Positions 7,494 through 14,652 of a stretch of DNA of 15,289 nt are shown here, piece by piece. The DNA is taken from positions 1 through 15,289 of the forward strand of contig JAEWWM010000055.1 in assembly GCA_023458915.1 (NCBI GenBank), given 5' to 3'. Every line of letters begins with the position of its first letter. The first letter of the stretch is position 1. The translations under genes and the position numbers were made by a program. The notes beneath the pieces were generated by a model. The model saw only the letters and a program-made list of their open reading frames with translations. It had not been told where the DNA came from and did no database searches. The stretch is from Bacillota bacterium. Its GTDB lineage: Bacteria > Bacillota > Clostridia > Oscillospirales > Acutalibacteraceae.

Positions 7494-8363
7494 TTATAAA
7501 ATATATGCTCCCACCGACAAAGGCTTACATAAAAAATTTTGAGGATAAAAATTTTTTATTTTATTCATGCATTTTAAAGCTTCATGTTCATCTTCAAATA
7601 TACCAAAAACTGTTGGTCCGCTTCCGCTCATTAATGCACCAAGAGCTCCCATGTTACATAAATCCTTTTTTATAGAAAAAACAATTTTTTCAGATATGAC
7701 TTCTTCAAAACGATTAAATAAATTATTACTTAATAATTTTAAATCATTGTTTTTTATACCGCTTAAGAGCAGATCGAATTTATTAATATTTTTATTTTTT
7801 ACACTGTCTGATAAATCATATGCTTTTTTTGTAGAAACAGAAATTGGCGGTTTTACAATAACTATAAAGCAGTTTTTTAAACTGCTGATCGTTTCAAGCA
7901 TTATGCCGGTCCCTTTTGCTCTAGCAGTTCCTCCTAAAATGCAAAAAGGTACATCAGTGCCAAGTTTAGCGCCTAGATTTAAAATCTCAAATTTGTTTAA
8001 ATTAGTTTTAAAAATATAATCCAGAGCAATCAAAGTAGCCGCGCCGTCGCTACTTCCGCCCGCAAGCCCAGCACTTACCGGAATGTTTTTTTTAATTTTA
8101 ATTTTAACCCCAGGATTTTTTATTCCGATATACTCAAAAAATATTTTGGCAGCTTTATAGACAATATTATTTTCCGATATGCAACCGATATTTTTATTAC
8201 ATAAAACCTCAGTCGATTTATCATTTGAAATTTTAACATCGATTTCATCGCATAAATCTATACTTTGCATTATTGTATCAATTTCGTGGTATCCATCCGC
8301 GCGTTTACCGAGTATTTCAAGCCCAAGATTGATTTTCGCCGGAGCCAAAACTTTAACATTCAT
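7494..8363 (-). CDS. ispE: 4-diphosphocytidyl-2-C-methyl-D-erythritol kinase
   Basis: IspE phosphorylates CDP-methylerythritol in the MEP route to isoprenoid precursors, so this organism makes isoprenoids without mevalonate. The 289-aa GHMP kinase begins APAKINLGLEILGKRADGYHE (Lys10 and the substrate loop), has the glycine-rich ATP loop PVSAGLAGGSSDGAAT (95-110), the acidic GTDVPF (Asp137), and the C-terminal GHMP motif LMSGSGPTVFGIF. Length is normal. The ATG ending at 8363 has AGGTGA 9 bases upstream. It lies 85 bases downstream of the AAA+ gene in the same direction, with no clear terminator between, so it may be read from the promoter at 10299-10327 as well. Runs of Lys/Asn codons (AAA, AAT) match the AT bias of the region. 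Confidence 0.95.
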   Translation of the reverse strand: MNVKVLAPAKINLGLEILGKRADGYHEIDTIMQSIDLCDEIDVKISNDKSTEVLCNKNIGCISENNIVYKAAKIFFEYIGIKNPGVKIKIKKNIPVSAGLAGGSSDGAATLIALDYIFKTNLNKFEILNLGAKLGTDVPFCILGGTARAKGTGIMLETISSLKNCFIVIVKPPISVSTKKAYDLSDSVKNKNINKFDLLLSGIKNNDLKLLSNNLFNRFEEVISEKIVFSIKKDLCNMGALGALMSGSGPTVFGIFEDEHEALKCMNKIKNFYPQNFLCKPLSVGAYIL

Positions 8364-8448
8364 ACTTTAAATTCACCTAATATTGTTATACCTAACTTTG
8401 CTAAAAAATAATTTTAGTTTCCGGGGGGGTAACCACATTGTTTTTTTA

Positions 8449-10245
8449 CTACGATTTATTTTCAGTTTTTTTTTGAACCTCAAATGTAATGCCGTCTATT
8501 CCCACATCGCAAATAATGTAGTCACCTTTTTTAGCTTTACCTTCTGTAATAAATTTAGCAAAAGGTCTTTCGATTTTTTCGCAAATTATTCTTCTTAACT
8601 GATATGCACCCAATTCATGGTCTATCTCAACATTTGAAATGAAATCTATAACTTTTTTAGAAATTTTTAAATTTAAATTCCCTGAGCTAAGTCGTTTTTC
8701 AAGCATGTCTACAAATTTCTGCGCTATTTTTTCAAAATCCGGTCTAGTAAGTTTATTAAACACCAGAATATCATCAACTCTGTTTAAAAATTCATTTCCA
8801 TATGCACGATCCAGTTCGGTTCGAATTTTATTTGTTGTCATAATAACTATTGTGTTTGTGAAATCAACTTTATTTCCAGATGAATCTTTAACATAGCCGT
8901 TTTCTAATAAGCACGATATCATATCTAAAGTGCTTCTATCCGATTTTTCTAATCCATCAAATAAAACTAATGAATATGGCTTTTTCAATACACTTTCAGT
9001 AAGCAGATTTTGCGAACTATATTGAGAAATATCAATTTTTACTAAATTGCCGACTTCTTCTCCAAGAGTTTCGGCCAGTGCCGTTTTACCAACTCCTGAT
9101 GTTCCTGTAAAGAGAAATGAAGCAAGAGGTTTTGACGATGCACTGATTCCAATTCTTCCCCTGCGAATAGCATCACAAAGTGCCTTAACTGCTTCGTCTT
9201 GACCTACAATGCATTTTTTTATGCGTTCATCCATAGTTTTTAACCGCTTGGCATCATTTTCAGAAATATCACCCATAGGTATGCTGGTTTCAGCGGCAAC
9301 TACATTTTTTACATCTTCTTCTGTAACAATAGGTGTAATAAAAGCAACTGGATTTTGACGGTTATTCGAATTATTAGGCGGCGCTACTGAAATTTTGTTT
9401 TTGCGGCACACTATTTTTACTGCTGAATTTAGTATATCAATAGCTTTATCGGGATTTTTGCGATTCTTCATGTATCGTTCTGAAAGGTTAACTGCTGTCA
9501 AAATTGCATTTTCGCTTATTTTAACACTGTATTTAAGCTCAAGCTCATCTTTACGGCTTTTTAATATTTCTAAAGTTTCATTTTTGCTTGGTTCTTCTAA
9601 AACTACTTTAGTAAATCTTCTTTCAAGTGCCGGATCTTTTGATATGTAGCTATATTCTGAAATTGTTGTGGCAGCTATAACTCTAATATCTCCGCGGTCA
9701 ATATAAGTTTTGAAAAGTTCAGCTGCATTACACTGCACTACTTGTTGGAATTCATCAATAAACAAAATAATATTTGGATCTTCCCTGGCTTTATCAAAAA
9801 GAGCTCTCATTCGTCCAACAGCACCACCGCCATTATTATACGCTTTTCCAGCAATGAGATTAACCATATTGACTTTTATAATTTTTTTGTTTTTAAACTC
9901 ATCAGGGACATTTTCAATAGCAATTCTATAAGCAAGGCCTTCTACCAGAGCTGTTTTCCCAACACCTGGATCACCAACAACGCACGGATTACCTTTCCCG
10001 TCTCGGGTTAAAATATCGATAAGCTCTTCAATTTCCTTATCTCTACCTATGGCGTCGTGAAGTTTTCCTGCTTTTGCATATTCAGTAAGGTCTTCGCAGT
10101 ATTCCGACATAACAGAGTATGTGTCAGGGTCAAGCCATCCGGTTGCCTGAAACATCTCTACTATAGGGCGCACAATTGCGCTGAATATAGTATTTAAAAC
10201 AGTAGTTATTACTGTTATAAATACTGTGGCCAGTACACTAGGCAT
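8449..10245 (-). CDS. Membrane-anchored, degenerate Clp/HSP100-like double AAA+ ATPase
   Basis: A 598-aa relative of ClpC/ClpB, much shorter than the usual 800+ aa. Residues 2-25 form an uncharged hydrophobic segment where Clp proteins carry the substrate-binding N-domain, so the protein is probably membrane-bound. D1 looks active: Walker A GDPGVGKT (91-98), Walker B IILFIDE (Asp164, Glu165), sensor ATT, arginines in ALERR (209-210), PDKAID. Its pore loop is changed from KYRGEFE to AYNNGGGAVG, keeping Tyr136. The M-domain is replaced by a short Pro/Asn-rich linker (about 288-305). D2 has Walker A GTSGVGKT (381-388), but Walker B reads LFDG, with Gly431 in place of the catalytic Glu; about 20 residues holding the GYVG pore loop are missing after IDISQYS, and about 35 residues holding the ClpP-docking loop are missing after MTTN. 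FLNR (Arg489) and GAYQLRR remain. The ATG follows GTGAGG by about 10 bases. The gene ends TAG TAA. Substrate unknown. Confidence 0.85.
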   Translation of the reverse strand: MPSVLATVFITVITTVLNTIFSAIVRPIVEMFQATGWLDPDTYSVMSEYCEDLTEYAKAGKLHDAIGRDKEIEELIDILTRDGKGNPCVVGDPGVGKTALVEGLAYRIAIENVPDEFKNKKIIKVNMVNLIAGKAYNNGGGAVGRMRALFDKAREDPNIILFIDEFQQVVQCNAAELFKTYIDRGDIRVIAATTISEYSYISKDPALERRFTKVVLEEPSKNETLEILKSRKDELELKYSVKISENAILTAVNLSERYMKNRKNPDKAIDILNSAVKIVCRKNKISVAPPNNSNNRQNPVAFITPIVTEEDVKNVVAAETSIPMGDISENDAKRLKTMDERIKKCIVGQDEAVKALCDAIRRGRIGISASSKPLASFLFTGTSGVGKTALAETLGEEVGNLVKIDISQYSSQNLLTESVLKKPYSLVLFDGLEKSDRSTLDMISCLLENGYVKDSSGNKVDFTNTIVIMTTNKIRTELDRAYGNEFLNRVDDILVFNKLTRPDFEKIAQKFVDMLEKRLSSGNLNLKISKKVIDFISNVEIDHELGAYQLRRIICEKIERPFAKFITEGKAKKGDYIICDVGIDGITFEVQKKTENKS

Positions 10246-10298
10246 ATTTTTTTATCCTCACTTATATTTTACGCATTATTTCGATGTATTACTTTTAA

Positions 10299-10327
10299 AT
10301 TATACATTAAATTTTATTAAATATCAA
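10299..10327 (-). promoter_or_regulatory. Sigma-A-type promoter of the AAA+ gene
   Basis: On the minus strand TTGATA (complement of 10322-10327) and TATAAT (complement of 10299-10304) are separated by 17 bases, with TG just before the -10. This is the best promoter in the window by eye. Transcription would start near 10291, about 45 bases before the ATG at 10245. Confidence 0.75.
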
Positions 10328-10540
10328 TTATTTAAGGCAACACCGTATAAAAGCAAAAAAAGAGTCACACAATGCGTCAGGATAGCAATTAGCGCAAGGT
10401 AGGACTCTTTTCTTGTCTTTTACCAGATTTTGCATAACATCTTTATTAATATTTTTAACGGTGGTATTCTTACATGCTGACGAATTGCTAATTCTTTTAT
10501 AATTCATTCCATCGTAGAAATAGAAGATTGTTAATTTGTT
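10328..10540 (-). other. Open frame of 71 codons with Cys cluster, possible tail of the broken gene
   Basis: On the minus strand a frame stays open from 10540 to a TAA at 10328-10330. It encodes TIFYFYDGMNYKRISNSS and then a Cys-rich end containing VLPCANCYPDALCDSFF and IRCC. An ATG inside it (GGA ATG AAT TAT) would give 59 residues but has no convincing ribosome binding site. One extra base in the AAA at 10535-10537 would join it in frame to the broken gene upstream. The terminator-like hairpin at 10354-10411 lies within it, so this frame may be open by chance. Low certainty. Confidence 0.25.
10354..10411 (-). terminator. Hairpin with T7 run on the minus strand, before the AAA+ gene
   Basis: On the minus strand AAAAGAGTC and GACTCTTTT form a 9-bp stem, with an inner TGCG/CGCA stem in the 36-base loop; TTT and GC follow, giving a run of seven T. 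It would stop transcription from prfB or the broken gene before the AAA+ promoter. The + strand side is also T-rich (CTTTTCTTGTCTTTT), so it could work in both directions. The nested stem is larger than a simple terminator needs. Confidence 0.6.
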
Positions 10541-10942
10541 CTATGTACTAAAGGTAAGGTGGTTGAAGCATCAGGAATAGTACTCAATAAACTACTAGAA
10601 GAACTGCTATCTATTAGGGGATTTGGTTTTTTTCATTATTATTAACCCTAAATGTAAAGTCGATATTCTGTACGCTTTCAAACGTTGCTATAGAATATTT
10701 CAAAAAAGTTACAAAATCTAAAAGTTCTTCTCTGTTTTCCCAATTCTGTTTATTGAGTTTATTAAATACATTATTGTAAATTTTAAGTAATTCAATTAAT
10801 TTTTCTTCAATTTGTATTTTTAGTTTGGCTTTTGCCTCTATGCTAAGACTGGGTGTTGTTGTAACAGTTTTAAAAGCATTTTGAGCCGCAAAGGCACATG
10901 TGTCTATGATTTTTTTATAAAATCTTCAGAATTTTTGATCAA
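10531..10942 (-). pseudogene. Broken or frameshifted gene of unknown function between prfB and the AAA+ gene
   Basis: No family recognised. The minus strand carries a clear coding signal broken by single-base shifts at A runs. Reading from a TTG at 10942 (GGTGA five bases upstream) gives IKNSEDFIKK, then the frame breaks at an A7 run (10910-10916). In the next frame about 98 codons are open (IIDTCAFAAQNAFKTV, a helical Lys/Glu-rich middle, LLDFVTFLKYSIATFESV) down to a TAA at 10614. A second A7 run (10627-10633) shifts into a frame continuing NPLIDSSSSSSLLSTIPD to a TAA at 10531. Adding one A at each run gives about 137 aa, mostly helical with a Ser/Thr-rich tail; a third shift near 10535 would extend it to about 205 aa. 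The in-frame ATG at 10961 meets TGA after 11 codons and has no ribosome site. It has an extended -10 promoter upstream. It could be decay, real slippage, or sequencing error. Confidence 0.55.
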
Positions 10943-10985
10943 GCTTCTCACCGTCTTTCATTTTTAATTATTGCATTTGCATATA

Positions 10986-10994
10986 ATTATAGCA
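10986..10994 (-). promoter_or_regulatory. Extended -10 promoter of the broken gene
   Basis: On the minus strand TGCTATAAT (complement of 10986-10994) is a full TGnTATAAT extended -10 box. No good -35 is seen 17 bases upstream (TATACT), as is normal for this class. It would start transcription near 10980, about 38 bases before the TTG at 10942, giving the broken gene its own transcript after prfB. Confidence 0.5.
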
Positions 10995-11058
10995 TAATTA
11001 GCTAAAAAAGTATATATTTTTACATTTTTAGTATATACAAATTTAGTAGTATCAATTT

Positions 11059-12162
11059 TTATATTACACTTCTTAAGTATGCATTAATAAATCCATCCAA
11101 TTCGCCGTTCATAACAGCTTCAACATTACCCATTTCATAGCCCGTTCGGTGGTCTTTTACCAAAGTATAGGGCATGAAGATATACGATCTGATTTGCGAT
11201 CCCCATGATATTTCTTTTTGTACGCCTTTTATATCTTCAATTTTTTCTAAGTGTTCTCGCTCTTTGATTTCAATAAGTTTGGATTTTAAAATCTTCATTG
11301 CGGTATCTCTATTTTGGTATTGGCTGCGTTCATTTTGGCATGCAACTACTAGTCCCGTTGGAATATGAGTTAATCTTACAGCGGAAGAAGTTTTGTTAAC
11401 ATGCTGTCCGCCTGCTCCACTTGCGCGAAAGACATCCATTTTTATGTCTTCAGGTGCAATTTCGATTTTAATATCATCTTTTATTTCCGGTATAACTTCG
11501 AGCGAAGCAAATGAAGTATGCCTGCGCCCTGAAGCATCGAATGGAGAAATTCGAACAAGCCTATGCACGCCGTTTTCGCCTTTTAGAAATCCATAAGCGT
11601 TAGGGCCTTCCATAAGTATTGAAGCGCTTTTAAGTCCGGCTTCTTCACCGTCTAAAGAGTCCAGCATTTTTACCTTATAACAATGTTTTTCCCCCCAGCG
11701 AGTGTACATTCTGCAAAGTATTTCTACCCAATCTTGCGCTTCCGTCCCGCCGGCTCCTGCGTGGAAAGTTAAAATTGCATTTTGAGAATCATATTCGCCT
11801 GTTAGAAGTGTTGTCAAGGTTTGATTTTCAAGGTCTGATTTTACTTTTTTTAGTTCAGACTGTATTTCAAGCAGCGAAGAAATATCATTTTCCTGGTAAG
11901 ACATTTCAACCAAGGTAGCGAGGTCTTCAAATTCATTTTTAAGTTTTTTGTACTCTTTTATTTTTCCGCTCAAAAGACTAATCTCAGAAAGTATTTTCTG
12001 AGATTTTCCCGAATCATCCCAAAAATCAGGGAGAATTGTTTTTGCCTCGAGCTCTTTTAATCGACTTTCAGATTTTTTAATTTTTAAAGCTTCTGATAAA
12101 GATTCGAGTTCAGGTTTTAATTTGCCGAGTTCTAGGCTTATTTCTTCCAGCTGAACTATCAT
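11059..12162 (-). CDS. prfB: Peptide chain release factor 2
   Basis: RF2 ends translation at UGA and UAA. The 367-aa protein has the N-terminal coiled-coil domain with the LPDFWDD signature (about 44-50), the codon-recognition tripeptide SPF at 206-208 (RF1 would have PxT), and the catalytic GGQ at 251-253 in RASGAGGQHVNKTSSAVR. The ATG ending at 12162 has AAGGGAG 6 bases upstream. The protein is open from start to stop: the region around SLSEALKIKK, where many bacteria have an in-frame TGA read by programmed +1 frameshifting, contains no TGA and no shift, so that autoregulation is absent. TGA is used as a stop in this window (guaA, argS, galU), in line with a working RF2. Confidence 0.96.
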   Translation of the reverse strand: MIVQLEEISLELGKLKPELESLSEALKIKKSESRLKELEAKTILPDFWDDSGKSQKILSEISLLSGKIKEYKKLKNEFEDLATLVEMSYQENDISSLLEIQSELKKVKSDLENQTLTTLLTGEYDSQNAILTFHAGAGGTEAQDWVEILCRMYTRWGEKHCYKVKMLDSLDGEEAGLKSASILMEGPNAYGFLKGENGVHRLVRISPFDASGRRHTSFASLEVIPEIKDDIKIEIAPEDIKMDVFRASGAGGQHVNKTSSAVRLTHIPTGLVVACQNERSQYQNRDTAMKILKSKLIEIKEREHLEKIEDIKGVQKEISWGSQIRSYIFMPYTLVKDHRTGYEMGNVEAVMNGELDGFINAYLRSVI

Positions 12163-12221
12163 AAAAAGCTCCCTTAAAAAATGCTTAATTGTTAAGTTTG
12201 TTTCAAAATTAGTATTTTTCT

Positions 12222-12252
12222 GTTTCTTTTCCCGCCGCTGGCGGGAAGAAAA
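12222..12252. repeat. GC-rich intergenic dyad between ppa and prfB
   Basis: CCCGCC (12231-12236), loop GCT, GGCGGG (12240-12245), extended outward by TTTCTTTT on the left and AAGAAAAA on the right. T-rich before and A-rich after on both strands, so there is no terminating T run. The six GC pairs stand out in this AT-rich sequence. Confidence 0.6.
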
Positions 12253-12282
12253 ACCAATAATAACTTCGATTTTAGAATAGCT

Positions 12283-12813
12283 CTATTTAACAAACCTTTT
12301 GTTATAAGCATCTATCGTTTGTGCAATAATTTTTATAGCTTCCTCTTTTCCTTCAATGTCGCTGACTTCAGTTTCTTTACCTTCAAGCGCTTTGTAAACA
12401 CTGAAAAAATGTTTCATCTCTTCAAAAATATGAGCAGGGAGGTCGGAAATATCTTTATATTGGTTGTATATTGGGTCGTCTTTAGATATTGCTATAATTT
12501 TTTCATCATTGCTCCCGGAATCTATCATAGAGATTACCCCAATTGGGTAACATGTGACTAAGGTCATGGGATAAATATTCTGCGAGCAAAGAACAAGTAC
12601 ATCAAGTGGGTCACCGTCGGCGGCATAAGTACGTGGTATGAAGCCGTAATTTGCTGGATAGTGGGTAGATGTGTAAAGAATTCTGTCAAGACCTAAGAGC
12701 CCGGTTTCTTTATCGAGCTCATACTTGCATTTGCTTCCTTTTGGAATTTCTATTATTGCGGTAAATTCTTCAGGGGTGATTTTTGAGGGATTGATGTCGT
12801 GCCAGATATTCAT
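12283..12813 (-). CDS. ppa: Inorganic pyrophosphatase (family I)
   Basis: Ppa hydrolyses pyrophosphate to phosphate, pulling biosynthetic reactions forward. The 176-aa soluble protein shows the family I pattern: EIPKGSKCKYELDKETG, DRILYTSTHYPANYGFIPRTY and the metal-binding signature DGDPLDVLV, with Asp66, Asp68 and Asp71. Length is normal, with no CBS or DHH parts, which excludes family II. The ATG ending at 12813 has AAGGAGT just upstream, and that site overlaps the last codons of folD (stop at 12826-12828). The 12-base gap implies translational coupling and one folD-ppa transcript. Confidence 0.96.
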   Translation of the reverse strand: MNIWHDINPSKITPEEFTAIIEIPKGSKCKYELDKETGLLGLDRILYTSTHYPANYGFIPRTYAADGDPLDVLVLCSQNIYPMTLVTCYPIGVISMIDSGSNDEKIIAISKDDPIYNQYKDISDLPAHIFEEMKHFFSVYKALEGKETEVSDIEGKEEAIKIIAQTIDAYNKRFVK

Positions 12814-12825
12814 TTTAAAAACTCC

Positions 12826-13677
12826 TTAAATTTTTAAGTTATTTTGCAGTTTTGTTGCAATAAGAGTATTTTTCATAAGCATTGCTATAGTCATTGGTCC
12901 TACGCCGCCGGGGACAGGCGTTATGTGGGAAGCAAGCGGAGCCACATTTTCAAAATCCACATCTCCGCAGATAGTATCGTCTTTTTTGCGAGTTATCCCG
13001 ACGTCGATGACCACTACATTTTTTTTTACCATATTTTCAGTTATAAAACAAGGTTTACCAACAGCAGAAATAATTATATCAGCATTTTTGCATATTTCAC
13101 TTAAATTTTTCGTTTTACTGTGGCATATTGTAACTGTTGCATCTTTTTGTAGTAAAAGAAGTGCCACCGGTTTCCCGACAATATTACTTCGTCCGATTAT
13201 CACGCAATTTTTACCAGTAACGAATATTTTTTCGTGATTAAGGATCTCCATAATTCCTGCAGGAGTACAAGGGAGAAGCTTTGCATTGCCAATTATTAAT
13301 TTTCCGATATTAACGGGGTTGAATGCATCAACATCTTTTTCAGGAGTAATATTCTTTGCAATTTTTTGCTCATCAATATGATGAGGGAGAGGCAACTGAA
13401 CTAAAATTCCGTTTATTTTAGGGTCTAAATTTAATTTTCCAATAAGATCTACTAGTTCTTTTTGAGGCGTGTTCTCAGGTAAAAAATATTCTTTAGAATA
13501 TATTCCTGTTTCTTCACATGCTCTTTTTTTATTGTTTACATAGATTTTTGATGCAGGGTTATCTCCTACCATAATAACAGCAAGTTCTGGGGTTATGCCT
13601 TGTTTTTTGAGCTTTATAACTTCATCTTTAATTTGCATTTTGATTTTTTTAGATATTTTTTTACCGTCAATAATCAT
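12826..13677 (-). CDS. folD: Bifunctional methylenetetrahydrofolate dehydrogenase/cyclohydrolase
   Basis: FolD interconverts 5,10-methylene-, methenyl- and 10-formyl-tetrahydrofolate, using NADP normally. The 283-aa protein has the catalytic Tyr46 and Lys50 in SKIYVNNKKRACEETGI, the substrate loop ILVQLPLPHHID, PEKDVDAFNPVNIGKL, PCTPAGIMEIL, the Rossmann glycine motif VIIGRSNIVGKPVA and the signature PVPGGVGPMTIAMLM near the end. Length is normal. The ATG ending at 13677 has only a loosely placed AAGGAAAGTGG some 10-16 bases upstream. It is the first gene of the folD-ppa pair and diverges from galU across 93 bases. Confidence 0.96.
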   Translation of the reverse strand: MIIDGKKISKKIKMQIKDEVIKLKKQGITPELAVIMVGDNPASKIYVNNKKRACEETGIYSKEYFLPENTPQKELVDLIGKLNLDPKINGILVQLPLPHHIDEQKIAKNITPEKDVDAFNPVNIGKLIIGNAKLLPCTPAGIMEILNHEKIFVTGKNCVIIGRSNIVGKPVALLLLQKDATVTICHSKTKNLSEICKNADIIISAVGKPCFITENMVKKNVVVIDVGITRKKDDTICGDVDFENVAPLASHITPVPGGVGPMTIAMLMKNTLIATKLQNNLKI

Positions 13678-13696
13678 AACTTTTATGCCACTTTCC

Positions 13697-13725
13697 TTGA
13701 CTTTAAACGAAATTAATTATTAAAT
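13697..13725 (+). promoter_or_regulatory. Possible galU promoter in the folD-galU divergent region
   Basis: TTGACT (13697-13702), 17 bases, then TTAAAT (13720-13725). The -35 is good and the -10 poor; the sequence between 13710 and 13746 is almost pure A/T, so several -10 choices exist. The matching folD promoter must lie in the same 93 bases; an ATTATA at 13729-13734 gives TATAAT on the minus strand but without a good -35. Confidence 0.35.
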
Positions 13726-13770
13726 ATTATTATAAAAAAATATTATACTGCCTATTGGAGGAAATTTAAA

Positions 13771-14640
13771 GTGAAAGTTACAAAGGCGGTTATCCCCGCT
13801 GCAGGATTTGGCACAAGGATATTGCCGTCAACAAAAGCCATACCTAAAGAAATGTTCCCGATAGTTGATAAACCAACCATTCAATATATCGTCGAAGAAG
13901 CAGTGCAGTCAGGGATTACAGATATATTAATAATTACAAACCGTGGGAAAGAATCAATTGAAGACCATTTTGATAGAAACCCAGGATTAGAGGCAGCGCT
14001 TGAAAAAAGCGGCAAAATTGATGCTCTGGAAAGTTTAAAATCGATCAGCGAAATGGCGAATGTATATTTTATTCGCCAGAAAGAGACCAAAGGATTAGGT
14101 CACGCTGTGGGATGCGCGCGAGCTTTTGTTGGAAGTGATCCTTTTGCTGTACTTTACGGCGATGATATTATAAAAAGCGATGAACCTGTGTGTGGGCAAT
14201 TAATTCGTGCGTTTGACGAATTTAACTTAGGCGTTTTAGGAGCAAAACAAATGCCGAAGGAAGAAATTGGGCGCTATGGTTCGCTAAAAGTTAAAAATAT
14301 TAGGGATAATTTATTTATGTGCACTGATATGATTGAAAAACCTACGCCTGATAAAGTTTTGTCTTTATATTCAATTTTGGGGAGATGTATCTTAACGCCT
14401 GAAATATTTGATATTTTAGCTGTAACGCCTCCCGGCGCAGGTGGGGAAATTCAGCTAACGGATGCAATGAAAGTGATTGCAAGAAAAGAAGGTATGATAT
14501 CTGTGGATTTTTTAGGGAAGAGGTACGACATAGGCAACAAACTCGGTAGTATGCAGGCATCTGTTGAAATGGCACTCAATCATCCCGAAATTTCCGAGCC
14601 ATTTAGAAAATATATTAAAGAGCTTGCCGGAAAACTGTGA
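13771..14640 (+). CDS. galU: UTP-glucose-1-phosphate uridylyltransferase
   Basis: GalU makes UDP-glucose from UTP and glucose-1-phosphate, for glycolipids, teichoic acid glucosylation or exopolysaccharide. The GTG at 13771 has GGAGG 9 bases upstream. The 289-aa nucleotidyltransferase begins KAVIPAAGFGTRILPSTKAI with the nucleotide loop GFGTR (12-16) and PKEMFPIVDKP (Lys26), then QKETKGLGHAV (103-113), the metal-binding YGDD (129-132), IEKP and GGEIQLTDA (224-232), ending in a normal C-terminus. Length fits. It is a single-gene unit as far as seen, diverging from folD and followed by the nested dyad at 14653-14740. The stop codon is TGA. Confidence 0.95.
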   Translation: MKVTKAVIPAAGFGTRILPSTKAIPKEMFPIVDKPTIQYIVEEAVQSGITDILIITNRGKESIEDHFDRNPGLEAALEKSGKIDALESLKSISEMANVYFIRQKETKGLGHAVGCARAFVGSDPFAVLYGDDIIKSDEPVCGQLIRAFDEFNLGVLGAKQMPKEEIGRYGSLKVKNIRDNLFMCTDMIEKPTPDKVLSLYSILGRCILTPEIFDILAVTPPGAGGEIQLTDAMKVIARKEGMISVDFLGKRYDIGNKLGSMQASVEMALNHPEISEPFRKYIKELAGKL

Positions 14641-14652
14641 TATGTTATCAGA

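Noticed and set aside
8423..8429. Run of seven G in an AT-rich intergenic gap between the AAA+ gene and ispE
   Set aside because: Odd for the base composition, and might be a phase-variable tract, but it is outside any frame and promoter that I can recognise.
8383..8598. Plus-strand frame of 71 codons opposite the end of the AAA+ gene
   Set aside because: Mostly antisense to the AAA+ gene, no ribosome site, no recognisable family.
10905..10961. In-frame TGA after MKDGEKLDQKF read as a recoded codon (Sec or Trp)
   Set aside because: TGA is an ordinary stop for guaA, argS and galU here, the ATG at 10961 has no ribosome site, and the A7 frameshift model gives a more natural protein sequence (KNSEDFIKK into IIDTCAF).
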